64,000 nucleotides of DNA from Symbiodinium microadriaticum. Lineage: Eukaryota > Sar > Dinophyceae > Suessiales > Symbiodiniaceae. The translations under genes were made by a program, and so were the position numbers. Under the pieces are notes generated by a model. The model searched no databases and had not been told where the DNA came from. It saw nothing but the letters and a program-made list of their open reading frames with translations. How positions within the stretch are numbered: position 1 is the stretch's first letter; every line of letters starts with the position of its first letter. Of the stretch, positions 45,911 through 57,189 are shown in pieces. The stretch spans positions 410,098 to 474,097 of the forward strand of contig LSRX01000432.1 in NCBI GenBank assembly GCA_001939145.1. Direction: 5' to 3'.

Positions 45911-47001
45911 TTGAGATACATGATTGATGAACCGATATCGCCAAATGAGGGGGCATGTTTAAGATATAGAATGAACCGGAATCGCCAAATGATGCGGCTT
46001 GTCTAACATATGTGAGGAACCGTTATCTCCAAATGAGGGGGCATGTTCAAGATACATGATGAACCGGAATCGCCAAATGAAGGGGCGGCGTGTTTAAGAT
46101 ATGTAGTGAACCGAACTCGCCACATGAGGGTGCCTGTCCAAGACATATGGTGCGCCGGAATCGCCAAATGAGGGGGTGCGTTTATGATATATGATGAACC
46201 GTTGTCGCCAAATGGGGGGTGTTCAGGATATATGATGAACCGGAATCGCCAAATGACGGGGGCATGTTCAATATGCACGGGACTCACCCAAATGAGGGGG
46301 CGGCGTGTTTGAGATATATGGCGAACCGGAACCGCCACATGAGGGGGCGTGTTTAAGATACATGGTGAGCCGGAATTGCCAAAAGAGGGGTGTGCTTAAC
46401 ATGTATGATGAACCGGAATCTATATAGAGTAAACCGGAATCGCCAGATGAGGGGGCATGTTTAACATGTATGAGGAGCCGGAATCGCAGAAGAGGGGTGG
46501 CGGGGTGTTTAAAACATATGGTGAACTGGAATCGCCAAATGACCCGGGGGGGTGGCGTGTTTAAGATATATGATGAACCGGTGTCGCCAAACGAGGAGTC
46601 ATGTTTAAGAGTTATAACAGTTATGATCAAATAAGGGGGCGTGTTTAGCATGTATGATGAGCCGATATCACCAAATGAGGGGGGCGTGTTTAAGATACAG
46701 GATGAACCGGAATTGTCAAATGAAGGAGCGTGTGCAACATATTACGGCATGAGCCGTTATCGCCAAATGAGGGGCCCTGTTTAAGATAACAGGAATCACC
46801 AAATTACCGGGCGGCGTGTTTAAGTCATGTGGTGACCCGAACTCGCCACATGAGGGCGCGTGTGATGAACCGTTATCGCCAAACGAGGAGGCGTTTTCAA
46901 GATATATGATGAACCGGAATCGCCAAATGAAGGGGCGTGTAACAGATATGCTGAACCGAATCGTCAAACGAGGGTGGGTGTTCTGGATGTGATGAGCCGC
47001 C
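45911..47001. repeat. Minisatellite, about 24 degenerate copies of a ~44-bp unit
   Basis: The unit reads roughly GATGAACCGGAATCGCCAAA, then TGAGGGGGCGTGTTTAAGAT and ATAT. Unit length varies from about 40 to 50 bases and some copies are truncated or fused. It is not CRISPR-like: there are no unique spacers, and copies are head to tail. The minus strand stays open over long stretches with a recurrent PHLAIP-like peptide, but the unit is not a multiple of three, so I do not call a protein. Confidence 0.9.
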
Positions 47002-47009
47002 AGTCCCCT

Positions 47010-48070
47010 TGGCATTGCGTTAGCAAATTGGGCGGGGGCTGCCCCCCCCCCCGGCCCCCGACTTTTTAAGCTATGTGAACGTCGCACCGTCAAAAACGCT
47101 ATTTCACCATCTGCGATTTCAAGTCAAGCACATAACTCGCATGAGGCCTTGCAAAGCCCGTCTAGAGGCCCAACTCTTCCGCTTTCTTTGGACCGGGCAC
47201 TCTTACGTTAAAGAACATCATGCCTTCAACAGAACGTAAAGCCGAAAAGCCGAGACCTGAACTGGCACGGGAAGCAGCCGGGTAGACTGGCGGGTGTCGG
47301 CCCGTCGGATTTACAGACATGAGTGACCGATCGATAGCCGAAGACCAGTAGGCCGAGAACCATTAACAAATCACCAAAAAAGACCTCGAATACCGCCTCA
47401 GTTGTCGCCATCCCGGTGGCTCTTGCAAGTTTTGTATATAGATCGAACCGAAAGCCAAAAACATACCCATAAAAAACAGGAAAAAGCAAAAACAAAAAAG
47501 CTGGACCCGGGCCTTTGGAGAGCTATCCAAGATGTGAATTGCCAGGCCGGGCCTTCAGCGGCAGGGAGGAGGTGAGGGAGCTGGATCCCCATGGGCCCAA
47601 GGGGCTCACAGAATCGACGCCGAGTACCAGGACTGGCACAAGAGATGAAATCAAATAGACAGGTCTTGCCTTCCTTGCCCTTTTCAGTAGCGCAATTACA
47701 TCCTTCACTGGGGGCTTGCCAGCGAGCCGCGACTTTGATTTGCGGCAATCCTTCAGAAAGTTTCCTTTACACCGAGATGTACAGCTGCTTGGCCAGTGAT
47801 CTTGCATTCTGTCTAAAGCCCGTAACAGATGCAACATGCAACTAGACGGATGCCGCAGTTGGAAAGGCTTGGATTGATGAAGATGGGCGTGTCTGCAGAC
47901 TCCTGAGAAGTTTCAATTCTTCATCTGTTGAAGTCTTGCGTTTGTCTCGGCTTGCCTAGGTTCCAACGCGTGTACAGGATCTGACGATGCCAATGCTGAT
48001 GGACACCCGGCTGGAAAGCACAGGTATGGTTTCCGCTAGTGCCTTTCCCATTGGTTCCTGAACCAAAGAC
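47010..48070. other. No identifiable gene between minisatellite and helicase
   Basis: A C-run (CCCCCCCCCC) at 47041-47054 follows the minisatellite. Frames at 47226-47845 on both strands carry no motif. The first exon of the helicase, with its Q motif, may lie in 47900-48070 but was not identified. Confidence 0.35.
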
Positions 48071-48079
48071 TGGTGCGTC

Positions 48080-50130
48080 CTCGCAAAGGAAGGTGTGTCG
48101 ACATTCATTCTGGCACAGACCGGCACGGGCAAAACTTTGGCCTACGTGTTGCCACTTGTGCATAAGCTGCTCTCCACGAACGCGGAAGGCTCCTCGATGC
48201 CCGCATCCACGAAGCACGCCTGAGCGCGACTCGACACAATGAGCTTGCAGGTTTCTTCCCAAAGAGCCGAAAGCCGAGAGCCATCATCGTGCAGCCAACT
48301 CGTGAACTGGCTCTGCAGACCATCAAGGTGGTCCGGAACTTCCCAGTGAGGTGCGATCCCTCTAGGTCCGCGAAGCACTGCAGATTCTCCTGCTCGTGAA
48401 ACTCGAAGAGGTCCGTGGTGTGTGCTCCCAGTTGCTTCTTCGTCAAGGAATTGAGTGTAGCCGCAAGCCCTGCTCGTGCTTATGTCTTTGTTTCCGACAG
48501 ATGCAAGGAGACCCAGGCGCTTTTTGCGGGAGTTGATGTGGTGGTGACTACGCCATTTCGCTTAATTCTTCACCTCGGGAAAGCTGACATGGTCTTGAAC
48601 GAGGCACGGGAAAGGAAATGCGCAACCATCAAGTCCAGAGTTGCAGTCAAACCTGACAGGTCCGGCATGTGGTGTTCGATGAGGCAGACACGCTGTGCGA
48701 CACCTTCTATGAGAAGGAAGTAGCATCCATCCCACTGTGGTTTGGTTTCGCAGAGCTGCATCAGATTGAACCTAGCTCACATCTGGCGAGGACACAAGCA
48801 AGGTGCTGAAAGGACTAGAGGAGGACTGTCCAACAAAGCCGCAGGCGACAAGAAGCAACAGTGTTTTTCGCTGGATGCAACAGAGGTCGTGAGCAGGACG
48901 AGACCTGTTCTCTGATGGGAGTATGCACGAAAGCCCGGCAATTTGGAAGCGTGCCAATGTTCAGGTGATCATTGTCGGTGCAACTCGCACTGGAGCCGTG
49001 TCTGCTTTCCTGCGCAAGCACATGAACAATACCCAGGCAGCTGGCTTGTCGATCTTCTTGGCCTGTCTCTGCATCGGGTGATCTAGGCGCCATGTGACCG
49101 TACCGCTCGGAAGGTCATGCCTGTGGTTACCACAGATGCCCACGTGCCACCACCACACCTGGAGCAGGCTCATGAAGCCTGTCATGCACAACAAGCATCA
49201 ACGCATTGGCAAGGTGTTCGTCCCCACCCGCGGCAAGCGCTTGCTGTCAGTATTGTGGGACGTTCTTGGAGAGGCACGCTTCCTCATCGGTACATAACTG
49301 TCGTCAGCGAAAGAATCCCAGATTCGAGATGCTTGTAACGGTGTGTATACATAGGACCCAAGGTTCCAACTGTCGGAAAGAAGACGCTGATCTTCACCAA
49401 TCGTGCACCGACGTGCAAGGCAATGTGTTGGTGAACCAGTTCGTTTGCCAGGTTTGTTGAGCACAAGTGCATCGGATGAAGGCCGTACACAAAAGCCTCC
49501 TGGAACACGGCATGAATGCCGTTTGTTTGCACGGCAACGTTCACCCGGACAAGCGCAAGCAGGTCAAGCGGCCGGAATCCTCATTTTCAGCCTGGCATGG
49601 CAAAACTCTGACCCTTGATTACCCGGCGCCAGGCTTGGGATTCCTTTGCCGGCGGTGGCAAAGCTGATGTCATGGTGTGCACCAACCTGGCCTCAAGAGG
49701 GCTGGATTTCAGCAACGTGCACCATGTGCCCCGGCTCTCTCGGGTTGGCTGGACCGATGTCCCTACTGTACATTGCGGAATAGCTCATGATCTGTGGGCA
49801 CGAGGTGGTGATGTATGACTTCCCGCTCAACATGGCAGACTACCTGCATCGGGTCGGGCGCACGGCCCGCGGAGGCCGTGCAGGAAGGGTGACTACCATC
49901 ACCCCCCGACGCTACTGGCCGTTCGTGTCCAAAATACAGGAGGCGGGAGGTTAGCCTGTAGAGAAAGCGGTGAGTCAGAGTACGGTGTCATGCTGTTGCA
50001 CAACCTGGAACCACAAAGCCACACGAATTAGGTATAATTAAGTTCAACAGGATGTCTGAGTTTGCCCAGCAGGCGACAAAGCAAGGCAAGCCTATTGAAG
50101 TCCGGAACATGTCAAAGAAGGTGCCTTCTT
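48080..50130 (+). CDS. DEAD-box ATP-dependent RNA helicase, multi-exon
   Basis: All core motifs appear in order on +. They are: ILAQTGTGKTLAYVLPL (motif I); AIIVQPTRELALQTIK (Ia); VDVVVTTPFRLILHLG (Ib, with F for the usual G); VRHVVFDEADTLCDTF (II, DEAD); IIVGATRTG (III-like); KTLIFTNRAPTCK (IV); DVMVCTNLASRGLDF (V); and DYLHRVGRTARGGRAG (VI). Introns resolved by joining motif context are 48604-48659 (GC donor), 49420-49481 (GC), 49563-49632 (GT) and 49726-49804 (GT), all 56-79 nt and all ending AG before G. The tail reads WPFVSKIQ then ATKQGKPIEVRNMSKK. The enzyme unwinds RNA in translation, splicing or ribosome assembly; the subfamily is not clear. Near 49165 the reading changes frame without an obvious intron, which may be an unrecognised splice or a disabling indel. 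Confidence 0.85.
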
Positions 50131-50189
50131 GTCACTGCTGCCAGTGCTTCTGCTTGGTGAATGATCTCACAGTTGCCCAGGTGAAAAAG

Positions 50190-50625
50190 ATTCTTGCAAT
50201 CGAGAGTCTCAGCATCAACTGCATGCCTGTCGATCCCTGTTGTGAACAACAACCAGAACCAGCCCAGGAACTATCAGAAAGTTCTGCAGTCGCGGGACGT
50301 CAAAAAAAGCGTCAAGCAGAAGCTCAAGCAGCGGCTGGGCCTCCCACCTGCCAGAAACATCGGCTCCAAGGACTGCGCACCTTTCCTTCACAGGCCCTGG
50401 ACGGCTCCGAATTGTTGCAAACTTTGTGTGTCAGGAGACCAAAGCTGCAATGAAGAGGCTTGACCGACGAATGAAAGCAATTAAGCACGTTCGTACCTTC
50501 GAGGCAATGGAAGATGCATCAGCCAACCGCTTCAAGTCAAGTGAAAGACTGTCCGAGGCTACCTGTGGAAGCGTGGCATTCTAAAACGGGGCCACAAGAT
50601 TCCACAGATGCCTGACAAGCAGGTC
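50190..50625 (+). CDS. Basic exons after the helicase, unidentified
   Basis: Plus-strand blocks read NYQKVLQSRDVKKSVKQKLK and QRLGLPPARNIGSK, then after TTCACAG GPGRLRIVANFV, then ETKAAMKRLDRRMKAIKHVR, and finally YLWKRGILKRGHKIPQMPD. They are Lys/Arg-rich. They could be a C-terminal extension of the helicase or a separate small basic protein. No family is recognised. Confidence 0.45.
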
Positions 50626-51501
50626 GAGGCAGGAACCGCCATGTCTTTTCAATATTTTCGTGTTCCAGTGCTGCACAAGTGGCAAGCTGGCTGTGTCAGG
50701 CTTCTGAGACGCAAACTGTGTCGACGCTTGTGCGAGCACGTGATGGCCTGCTCCAGGTGGGATGCAGAGGTATGCAGAGGTCAGGCGATCAATGGCGAGC
50801 ACAGAGTCTCGAACAGCTGGAGGTTGTACCGAACCGACGCCGTCAAAATAGAGGCGCAGATCGACCGGAGAACGTCTGGCACACAGACAGACATCGTAAC
50901 TTGCATGACGGATGCATCCATGAATTCATAATGTAAGCATGCATGGATTCGGTGGGTACTCCACATAGTACTCCACAGGGAGAGCTTAGCACCATGCATG
51001 GGTCATTGCACAGATTCGAGAGGTCTGGTGTTTCCTTTTTGTCTGTCTTTCGGTGCAGGACACAGCAGCTAAAATGAAGTGCTATGCTACACCGAGTTTT
51101 CCGTCAAGTCGTTGCGCATCAGGTAACAAGCTGTTGCGCTCTGTATACATTCGATGGCCGAGGCTCCTCTGCAGCCTGTGCGCTTAAACTCCAATGAAGC
51201 ACCAGCTGCTTCGAACCGGCGCCGGCGGACCGTGATGTAAACAAGTCCACAGACTGGTTACACGGCTGCAGAGCACGCCTGTCGAGTTCGAGCACAGCGA
51301 ACATGCATCTTCTGGCAGCCGATATTTTGCCTCAAGGCGATGAGCGAGTCTAAAAGCAGTGCAACACAATGCTTCTTCTATCCCTCTAATTGTCCCTCTC
51401 GCGCATTCTGCAAATCTTCGGTACCACTAGCTGCAACGGCACACAAGCAGAACGCAAAGAGTCTTGCGGTGGGTTCCACCTGGAGAGATATTTCTTGAAG
51501 C

Positions 51502-53015
51502 ATGACTGTTTTTGCCTCTGTGTCGGCTGTGCACCTGCATTCAGCACGGCCAAGTGCCAGCAAAGGCTCCCCTTTCGTCGCAGGCACCGTAGCGCGCCCC
51601 CATTCCTTCCCATCGAAGGGTTTCTTGCGATCAGCACCGAGCACACTGGGACTCGCCATTGGAGCAGCACTTTGCAGGCACTGCCGTCCACACACATCGC
51701 TGAAAGTTGCAAGACGCGATCTTCTTGGCGCTGGAATCACATGGGTAGGCGGCGCCGAGCGTGCATTGGCTCGCTCAACTACAGCTCCAGAGATTGTGAA
51801 ACGTCTTTGGGCCGGCGGTCTGAGCAGTGGAGAGGACTTAGATGCTTGGGTGGCCGCATTCGCTGCAGATTGTGTTTATGAAGACTTGTATTATGCACAG
51901 CCCGCAACCGGTCGGCAGGAGCTGAGAAGCCTGTCTGCATCAAGAGCTCTGAGCAAGTGCAAGTCCAAAACCGTGGTCCTCTGCAGTGCTTTTCTCTCCG
52001 CCACCTTAAAATATCGTAACACTAGCTCCCTGGCACAATAATGAAGCTGGGCACGGCCCTGTGTCAGTAGCACTTGTGCTCTCCTGCCTTCTCAGGAAGA
52101 TTGCTACAAGAGAAGTTGCTGCCGAAGGGAGCTCGCATGATCCTGGACCACGTGTCCGATGGAAGATCCTCATGTGGCTTCACATGGCATATCCAGCAAG
52201 AGGGGGTCGGAACAGGCCAGCGAGGCCTCTGCTTTCTCCGCTTAAACTCAAGCGGCGAGGTTGCTTATGTGCGTGAGCTTGGCGAGCCGCTTTTCAAAGC
52301 CGGCGTGCTGACAGAGCAGTTGCTGCAGGCGCTCACAAAAGACCAGCCCAAGAAACTTCGAGCAGCGAGCTCCACCACGCAGACACCCACCACAGCTCCA
52401 GGCATCGTGAAGTACTTGTACGGCGATGTTCAAGAGAGCGGCGGCGATGCTGTCCGATTCTACGCGGATGATGTCGTCTACGAAGACATGAACTACGACA
52501 CGCCATTTGTTGGGAAGACTGCTGTTGAGGGCTTTTTGAATCGATTCCAAGACATCGAAGGCGTCACCTTTGTACTTGAAGAAGTGTCAGATGGAGAGAA
52601 GGCAACGTCTTGCAACAAAGATATTCTCAGGAAGGAACTCTCCTCCAAGCTTTGGCAGTTGATGAACTGGTCTGCTGCCTTTTGACGTGCAGCTCTGCAC
52701 CAGGCTGTGGGCTTCACTTATCACATAGATGTGGCAGGGCAGTCCCAATCTCAGTTGAAAGTCTATCTTTTGCCCCGTTCTGATTCTATTCACCTAAAAC
52801 CTGCAGGCCGCGGGGCATCCGTGGTGTAACCTTCTACGAAATCGATGACAAGGGCAAGGCCTACGCCTAAAGAAGCACTGCAAATTCATAACAGCTCCAC
52901 ATGTGCAGGTTAAGTATGTGCGCGATGTTCCGGAATCGGCCACCAAGCCACCTCCAGTGCAGCAGGCGCCGAAGTCCGTCTTTGTGGTTGCTTGTGTTGC
53001 TGAAGTGTTTGCTAA
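51502..53015 (+). CDS. Two-domain NTF2/SnoaL-like protein with probable plastid-lumen leader
   Basis: ATG at 51502. The leader has FVAGTVARP, like the FVAP motif of dinoflagellate plastid-targeted proteins, and then ARRDLLGAGITWVGGAERAL, which resembles a twin-arginine thylakoid signal. Domain 1 runs from APEIVKRLWAGGLSSGEDLD through CVYEDLYYAQPATGRQELR, ILDHVSDGRSSCGFTWHIQ and GEVAYVRELGEPL. Domain 2 repeats the pattern: APGIVKYLYGDVQESGGDAV, VVYEDMNYDTPFVGKTAVEG, FVLEEVSDGEKAVGFTYHID, then GVTFYEIDDKGKVKYVRDVP. These are NTF2-like alpha+beta cones. Introns resolved: 51926-52095 (GA donor), 52602-52703, 52739-52806 and 52859-52908 (GC donors). Function is not known; plants have lumen proteins of this fold. 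Exons after 52985 are uncertain. Confidence 0.75.
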
Positions 53016-53049
53016 CTCCACGAGCTCATAACTGCATATGCTAGACATT

Positions 53050-53520
53050 GCAAGACAGGTGCCATTGCAAATGGAAGCCGTTTGATGGCCCAATGGACAA
53101 GCACCGACTCTGCCGCAGAATCACACGGACAGATAGCCTTCTTCTACCAAGCCTTGCGAGTAGATGTGTTGAACAACCCACCGTGGTAGAAGCCTCCATA
53201 TCCAGTTACTGGTCATCTGCAGCAGTGCGGCGAACCAGTAATGGTGCAACATGGTGCAACATGGCATAGATTTACTACAGATCCACTTTCGCACAGACTT
53301 GTAGTGCGATGCTGTAACCGCATCATGACGACAGAGAGCGGGATCTCGCGTAGAAACTCGGATGAAGGCGAGCGGAATGCAAAGCCAAGTGTTGAAAGCA
53401 GGGAAATTCTCGACCAAGGAGATCTTTTGGTGCAGCAGCTCCTGGAAGAGCGCAGGCAACGACTGCAGCAGAAGCTCTTCGGAGCTCCTGGAGGCGCCTG
53501 GATGCCAAAAGACGGATAAA
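53050..53520 (+). CDS. Exons after the NTF2-like gene, unidentified
   Basis: After CAAGACAG at 53057 a block reads AIANGSRLMAQWTSTDSAAE and SHGQIAFFYQALRVDV. A later frame ends in SREILDQGDLLVQQLLEERR, a coiled-coil-like helix, then a stop at 53519. They may be 3' exons of the NTF2-like gene or of the next gene. Confidence 0.35.
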
Positions 53521-53628
53521 GACGGGCTGAGAAGCTGCCAAAAGGTGGCCTCGTAACGTCCACGGTCAAGGAATCCAGGCCAGAGCCTGCAGACCTTGTC
53601 TCGGAAGCGAGGCGTGGCGCGGTAGGAT

Positions 53629-54330
53629 GTGTTCTCCCTCCTGGCTCGCTCTCTCGTGGGGCTCTCTCTCTCTCGCTCTCGCTCGCTCGCACCCCCTCCA
53701 TCCCCCTCCTGTTGCAGTCCAAAGCGTCCTCTCGGCGATGCTGCTGCATCCTCATGCATCAGAGATGTTGCCGACACGGACATGAGAGCCACCTGCCAAG
53801 CCTTTCAGAAGCCATCGGAATTTGGCCGTAAGTTTATCGGGCTTGGGAACTCGTGGTGGTTTGAACATGTTGCCTTCGAAGCGGGAGCTGAATCCGGTTT
53901 GCTCCAAGCTCAGGATAGTTTCCTGGCGGACGTCTTGTTGCGGCTGACAGCAGCAGAGGACGCGCAGCCGAGCTGGGGCTCAGAGACCTCCTGCAAGCAG
54001 AATGCACGTAGGCACGCAGCTTTGAGGCCAAGCATCCGGAAGTGCTGGGGTGAGCAGCAGGGCAGCGAGCGAAGCTCCCGCCAAGCTGTCCAGGCCCACA
54101 AGGCCCCACCAGACTTTGCATTCTTTTTCGCGAAGATGTTCCTTAAAGGCCGCGATCCGCGCCTGCAGCAAGGGCCGCTGGCCCCATTCTTCATTGTTCA
54201 ACATGTTTTAGCCGTTGCTAGACTCGGTGGCTTGCGATGGCATGGTTCGATGCATCCCAGATTCCAGGCAAAGAGCACTAAAGACCAGAAACTTGGCAAA
54301 GCACACAGTGTCGAAGGAGCGTCTTTCTGA
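53629..54330 (+). CDS. Unidentified open frame
   Basis: A 233-codon plus frame begins with a (TC)n-derived Ser/Arg stretch. Only the part from about 53780 (CQAFQKPSEFGRKFIGLGNS) looks protein-like. No domain is recognised and overlapping minus frames exist. Confidence 0.25.
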   Translation: MFSLLARSLVGLSLSRSRSLAPPPSPSCCSPKRPLGDAAASSCIRDVADTDMRATCQAFQKPSEFGRKFIGLGNSWWFEHVAFEAGAESGLLQAQDSFLADVLLRLTAAEDAQPSWGSETSCKQNARRHAALRPSIRKCWGEQQGSERSSRQAVQAHKAPPDFAFFFAKMFLKGRDPRLQQGPLAPFFIVQHVLAVARLGGLRWHGSMHPRFQAKSTKDQKLGKAHSVEGASF

Positions 54331-54943
54331 CTACATTTTCATGGGCTTTCTCTCGAAAGGCACGCAGCTCTCAGGCTTTCAGATTCATTGACAATGTAGG
54401 ACGCAACCTTGAACTTTTGGGCATTTGGAGCTGCCAGGCACTTTCCGCATCTTTTAGGCACCCATGGCTCGGTTGACTCAGTGTTAGCTAAGGACACTCG
54501 ACAGCATTGAAAGCCAAACAAGACAGATGTCCAGGCGAAGACCGAGTGGAGAGCGATCGCAGTCGCCAGGCATGAGATCATGACAACACTCGGTCGGCCA
54601 ACACCGGTTTTTAATGTCGTGTTGAGTAACATAACCATGTGAGAAGTAGCATGCTGAAGCGACGAACCATTGCAGAGCCTTCGGCCTCAACGTCGCTTAG
54701 CTTTCGTCTCCTGGCCTCCTGTTCACGCAACAACTTCCCACAAGGGCAAGCGTCGGTGCTGCAGATGGCCATAGATTATAGATGGTCATGGATGACGGAC
54801 AGAGTGGCCATAAGGAAGTTCATGATGGGCCGTCGCAGGAGCAGCTGGAGAACTTCATGACCTGCCCGGCGACGGCACCGGCGGCGGCTGATACTCCGTG
54901 GCTGTGGTGAAAGTGCTGTCTCCTTTGCCAGCTGACATCGACG

Positions 54944-55705
54944 ATGGTGGCGTGTGGCCTCCTATGGCCTCCTCCTTCGACGTTGGCAGGTCAGGAGCTA
55001 TTGGACGACAGCTTCTGCAATGGCACCACGGAAGACGTCATCAACATGGCGGCGTCGGCGCTGTTGGGCATGCCAAACGACGCCCGGTTCGATGCCAAGG
55101 CAGCTCACAACGTCACCCCGGCGTCGACCAGGCACCGCCGGCGGCGCCTCGGCTCGGGACGGCCTTCCCTCACTCCTTCGCGACAGGAGGCCAATCGGGT
55201 TCAGGAAGCGCCCGCCAGTGTGCGCAGGTCGACGGCAGCATCTGCACCAGTGCCCGAAGCGCCGCCGCAGGGGCTATGGTCGCTGCCGTGGCCACGGCAC
55301 CAACCACTGCGTGGTTGCCTGCCGGCCAACTTTGATGCCTCAGCACCATCTCGACCCGTGCCCTCGTCGGGCTTTGGCTCGCCGTCCGGTCCCATGCGGG
55401 TGGAAGGCAACGCCCTGCAAGTAGCCGTCGTCCGGGTCGACTCTCCGTCGTTGGCAAAGTCCCGAAAGAAGGCGTTGGAGCCGCCAGTGACATATCAACC
55501 GTTGTCCTTGGTCGGCGAACCTCGACATGACGGTTCTATGCGGACACTTTCGTTTGCGACGTTTTCGACTTGTCAGGCACAAGGCCAGGCACGTGCACGT
55601 CGGCGTGAAACCCAACGGCCGAACACAGCGCCTGCAAATGCTTGGGGATTCGACTTCAAACTCGGTGGCGAGGTCTACTATGACCACGGCATCGTGGCAG
55701 AATGA
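54944..55705 (+). CDS. Unidentified 253-residue protein
   Basis: An ATG-started frame with GC-rich third positions like the HMG and helicase exons, so probably real. It begins MVACGLLWPPPSTLAGQELL and has EDVINMAASALLGMPNDARF near the N terminus. A basic Ser/Pro/Arg-rich middle and a C terminus with WGFDFKLGGEVYYDHGIVAE follow. No domain is recognised; the middle looks disordered. A second, partly overlapping frame (54954-55424) is a shadow. Confidence 0.45.
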   Translation: MVACGLLWPPPSTLAGQELLDDSFCNGTTEDVINMAASALLGMPNDARFDAKAAHNVTPASTRHRRRRLGSGRPSLTPSRQEANRVQEAPASVRRSTAASAPVPEAPPQGLWSLPWPRHQPLRGCLPANFDASAPSRPVPSSGFGSPSGPMRVEGNALQVAVVRVDSPSLAKSRKKALEPPVTYQPLSLVGEPRHDGSMRTLSFATFSTCQAQGQARARRRETQRPNTAPANAWGFDFKLGGEVYYDHGIVAE

Positions 55706-55719
55706 TTGGTCAAGCTTTT

Positions 55720-57180
55720 CTCTGCGAGAAAGCCTTGCACGTTGGAGGTTTGCCCCCTACGATCGTCGCTTTTCTCGACAACATGGCAGGGCAGGCGGTG
55801 AACGGCATCATTTCGGCGTTTGGGCACTAGCGGTGCACCAAGGCTGGTTCGTCGAGTTTGACAGGGTGCCCTCCAAGGCCAAAACGCCGTGTACCCAAAA
55901 GCCATCCCGAAATCGGGTTTGTAGCCCCCTGTGATGGATCATCGATGATCATCGGCTCGAGAAGAGCGTTGGCAGCGTTGGAATGAAAACGACGCCCCTG
56001 GTGCGCTGCCCTGTCGACCACGTGTTGTCTTCGCGAAGCGGCCTCCGGTGAATTGAGCACGCCACGGCGGAAGCGGCATTGCGTGCGACGCTGAACCGGC
56101 ACGCTTGGGGGGCTCGGTGCATTCGGCGGGTGCAGAATACGCACCGGCGCCGGTAAGTCGCTCCGGCGTGTTAGGTCGCCGAACAGCGTGATACAGCGCT
56201 ACATTGCTACATCCAAGCGACTGAAAACAACAGTCGGAGGCAATACAGTTTTGGATAAGGGCGGGTCCAACGCACAACAGTTATCGTCGTGTGTGCACGT
56301 CAAGTAGATTGCCTGGAAGCTTCGGTTCATACTACTAGTAAGCTTCCAAGGCCATTTGATCGGCGCCTCCACTTGTGGGAAGTACAACACCAGGCAAGCC
56401 GTGACACAACAATCATGATTCCATGACTGCTCGCACCATGTGTCCATCGCCAGGCTGCAAAACAGAAGCACATGCAAGCAAGGCAAGAAAAGGAGATGCA
56501 AGAGCTGGATGAATGCACTTTTCAGCAGCTCGGCTCACAGAGCAATTGCAACTTGAGCGAAGCACCGCTGCCAGTGTTACTGATACACCTGTGCTGATCT
56601 TTCAAGGCCATCCATAAATGCGCGCTCCGAGCCTTTCAGATGAAGTTTATCACACTCCATCGTTTGTTTTGCTGTTAAGACCCACACAGCCGCAATGCGT
56701 TTCGCTCGGAGTTGAACCGGGATTTGGGATGTGAATAGGCTGGTGGGAGCACTCGGGAGCACTGCATCTCAAATTCTGGGCGCATCATGCAGGCACCTTG
56801 TCTAGCAAGCAAGTATGGATCGCGAAGCCCCTGCTTGCCCTAAGGTACTATGCCAGACGGTCTCGTAGCTGCTTCGTTGAGTCCCTGCCAGAACGTTTGT
56901 ACCACGAGGCAGACGGGGTTAGCTCATCCAGATTTGCTTTGTCATGCATCCGAGGCCTCAAGACTGAGGTTACAGCCAAAAGCACTGAGACCAGATGAAG
57001 ATTCGTGGCAGATTCTCTGCCTCATGCCCTACGCCTTTCGTTCATGGCCCAGACCCTTGTTGATGCAGTCATCTGCCCTGGGACAATTGAACATAAGACA
57101 CTCACAGGGCATGAAGTTCAGGTCTCCTGCGTGCTCAGTGAATCAAGAATCTTTCATGCCAACGTGTCATCGTGTAGCAG
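55720..57180. other. No identifiable gene
   Basis: Short frames without motifs on both strands. One plus frame at 57005-57307 may include the first exon of the next gene. Confidence 0.35.
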
Positions 57181-57189
57181 AGCAGACGG

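Noticed and set aside
46003..46651. Minus-strand frames with repeated PHLAIP-like peptides
   Set aside because: They follow from the minisatellite. The unit length is not a multiple of three, so no constant repeat protein is encoded.
45911..47001. CRISPR array
   Set aside because: Units are contiguous and degenerate without unique spacers, and the sequence is eukaryotic.
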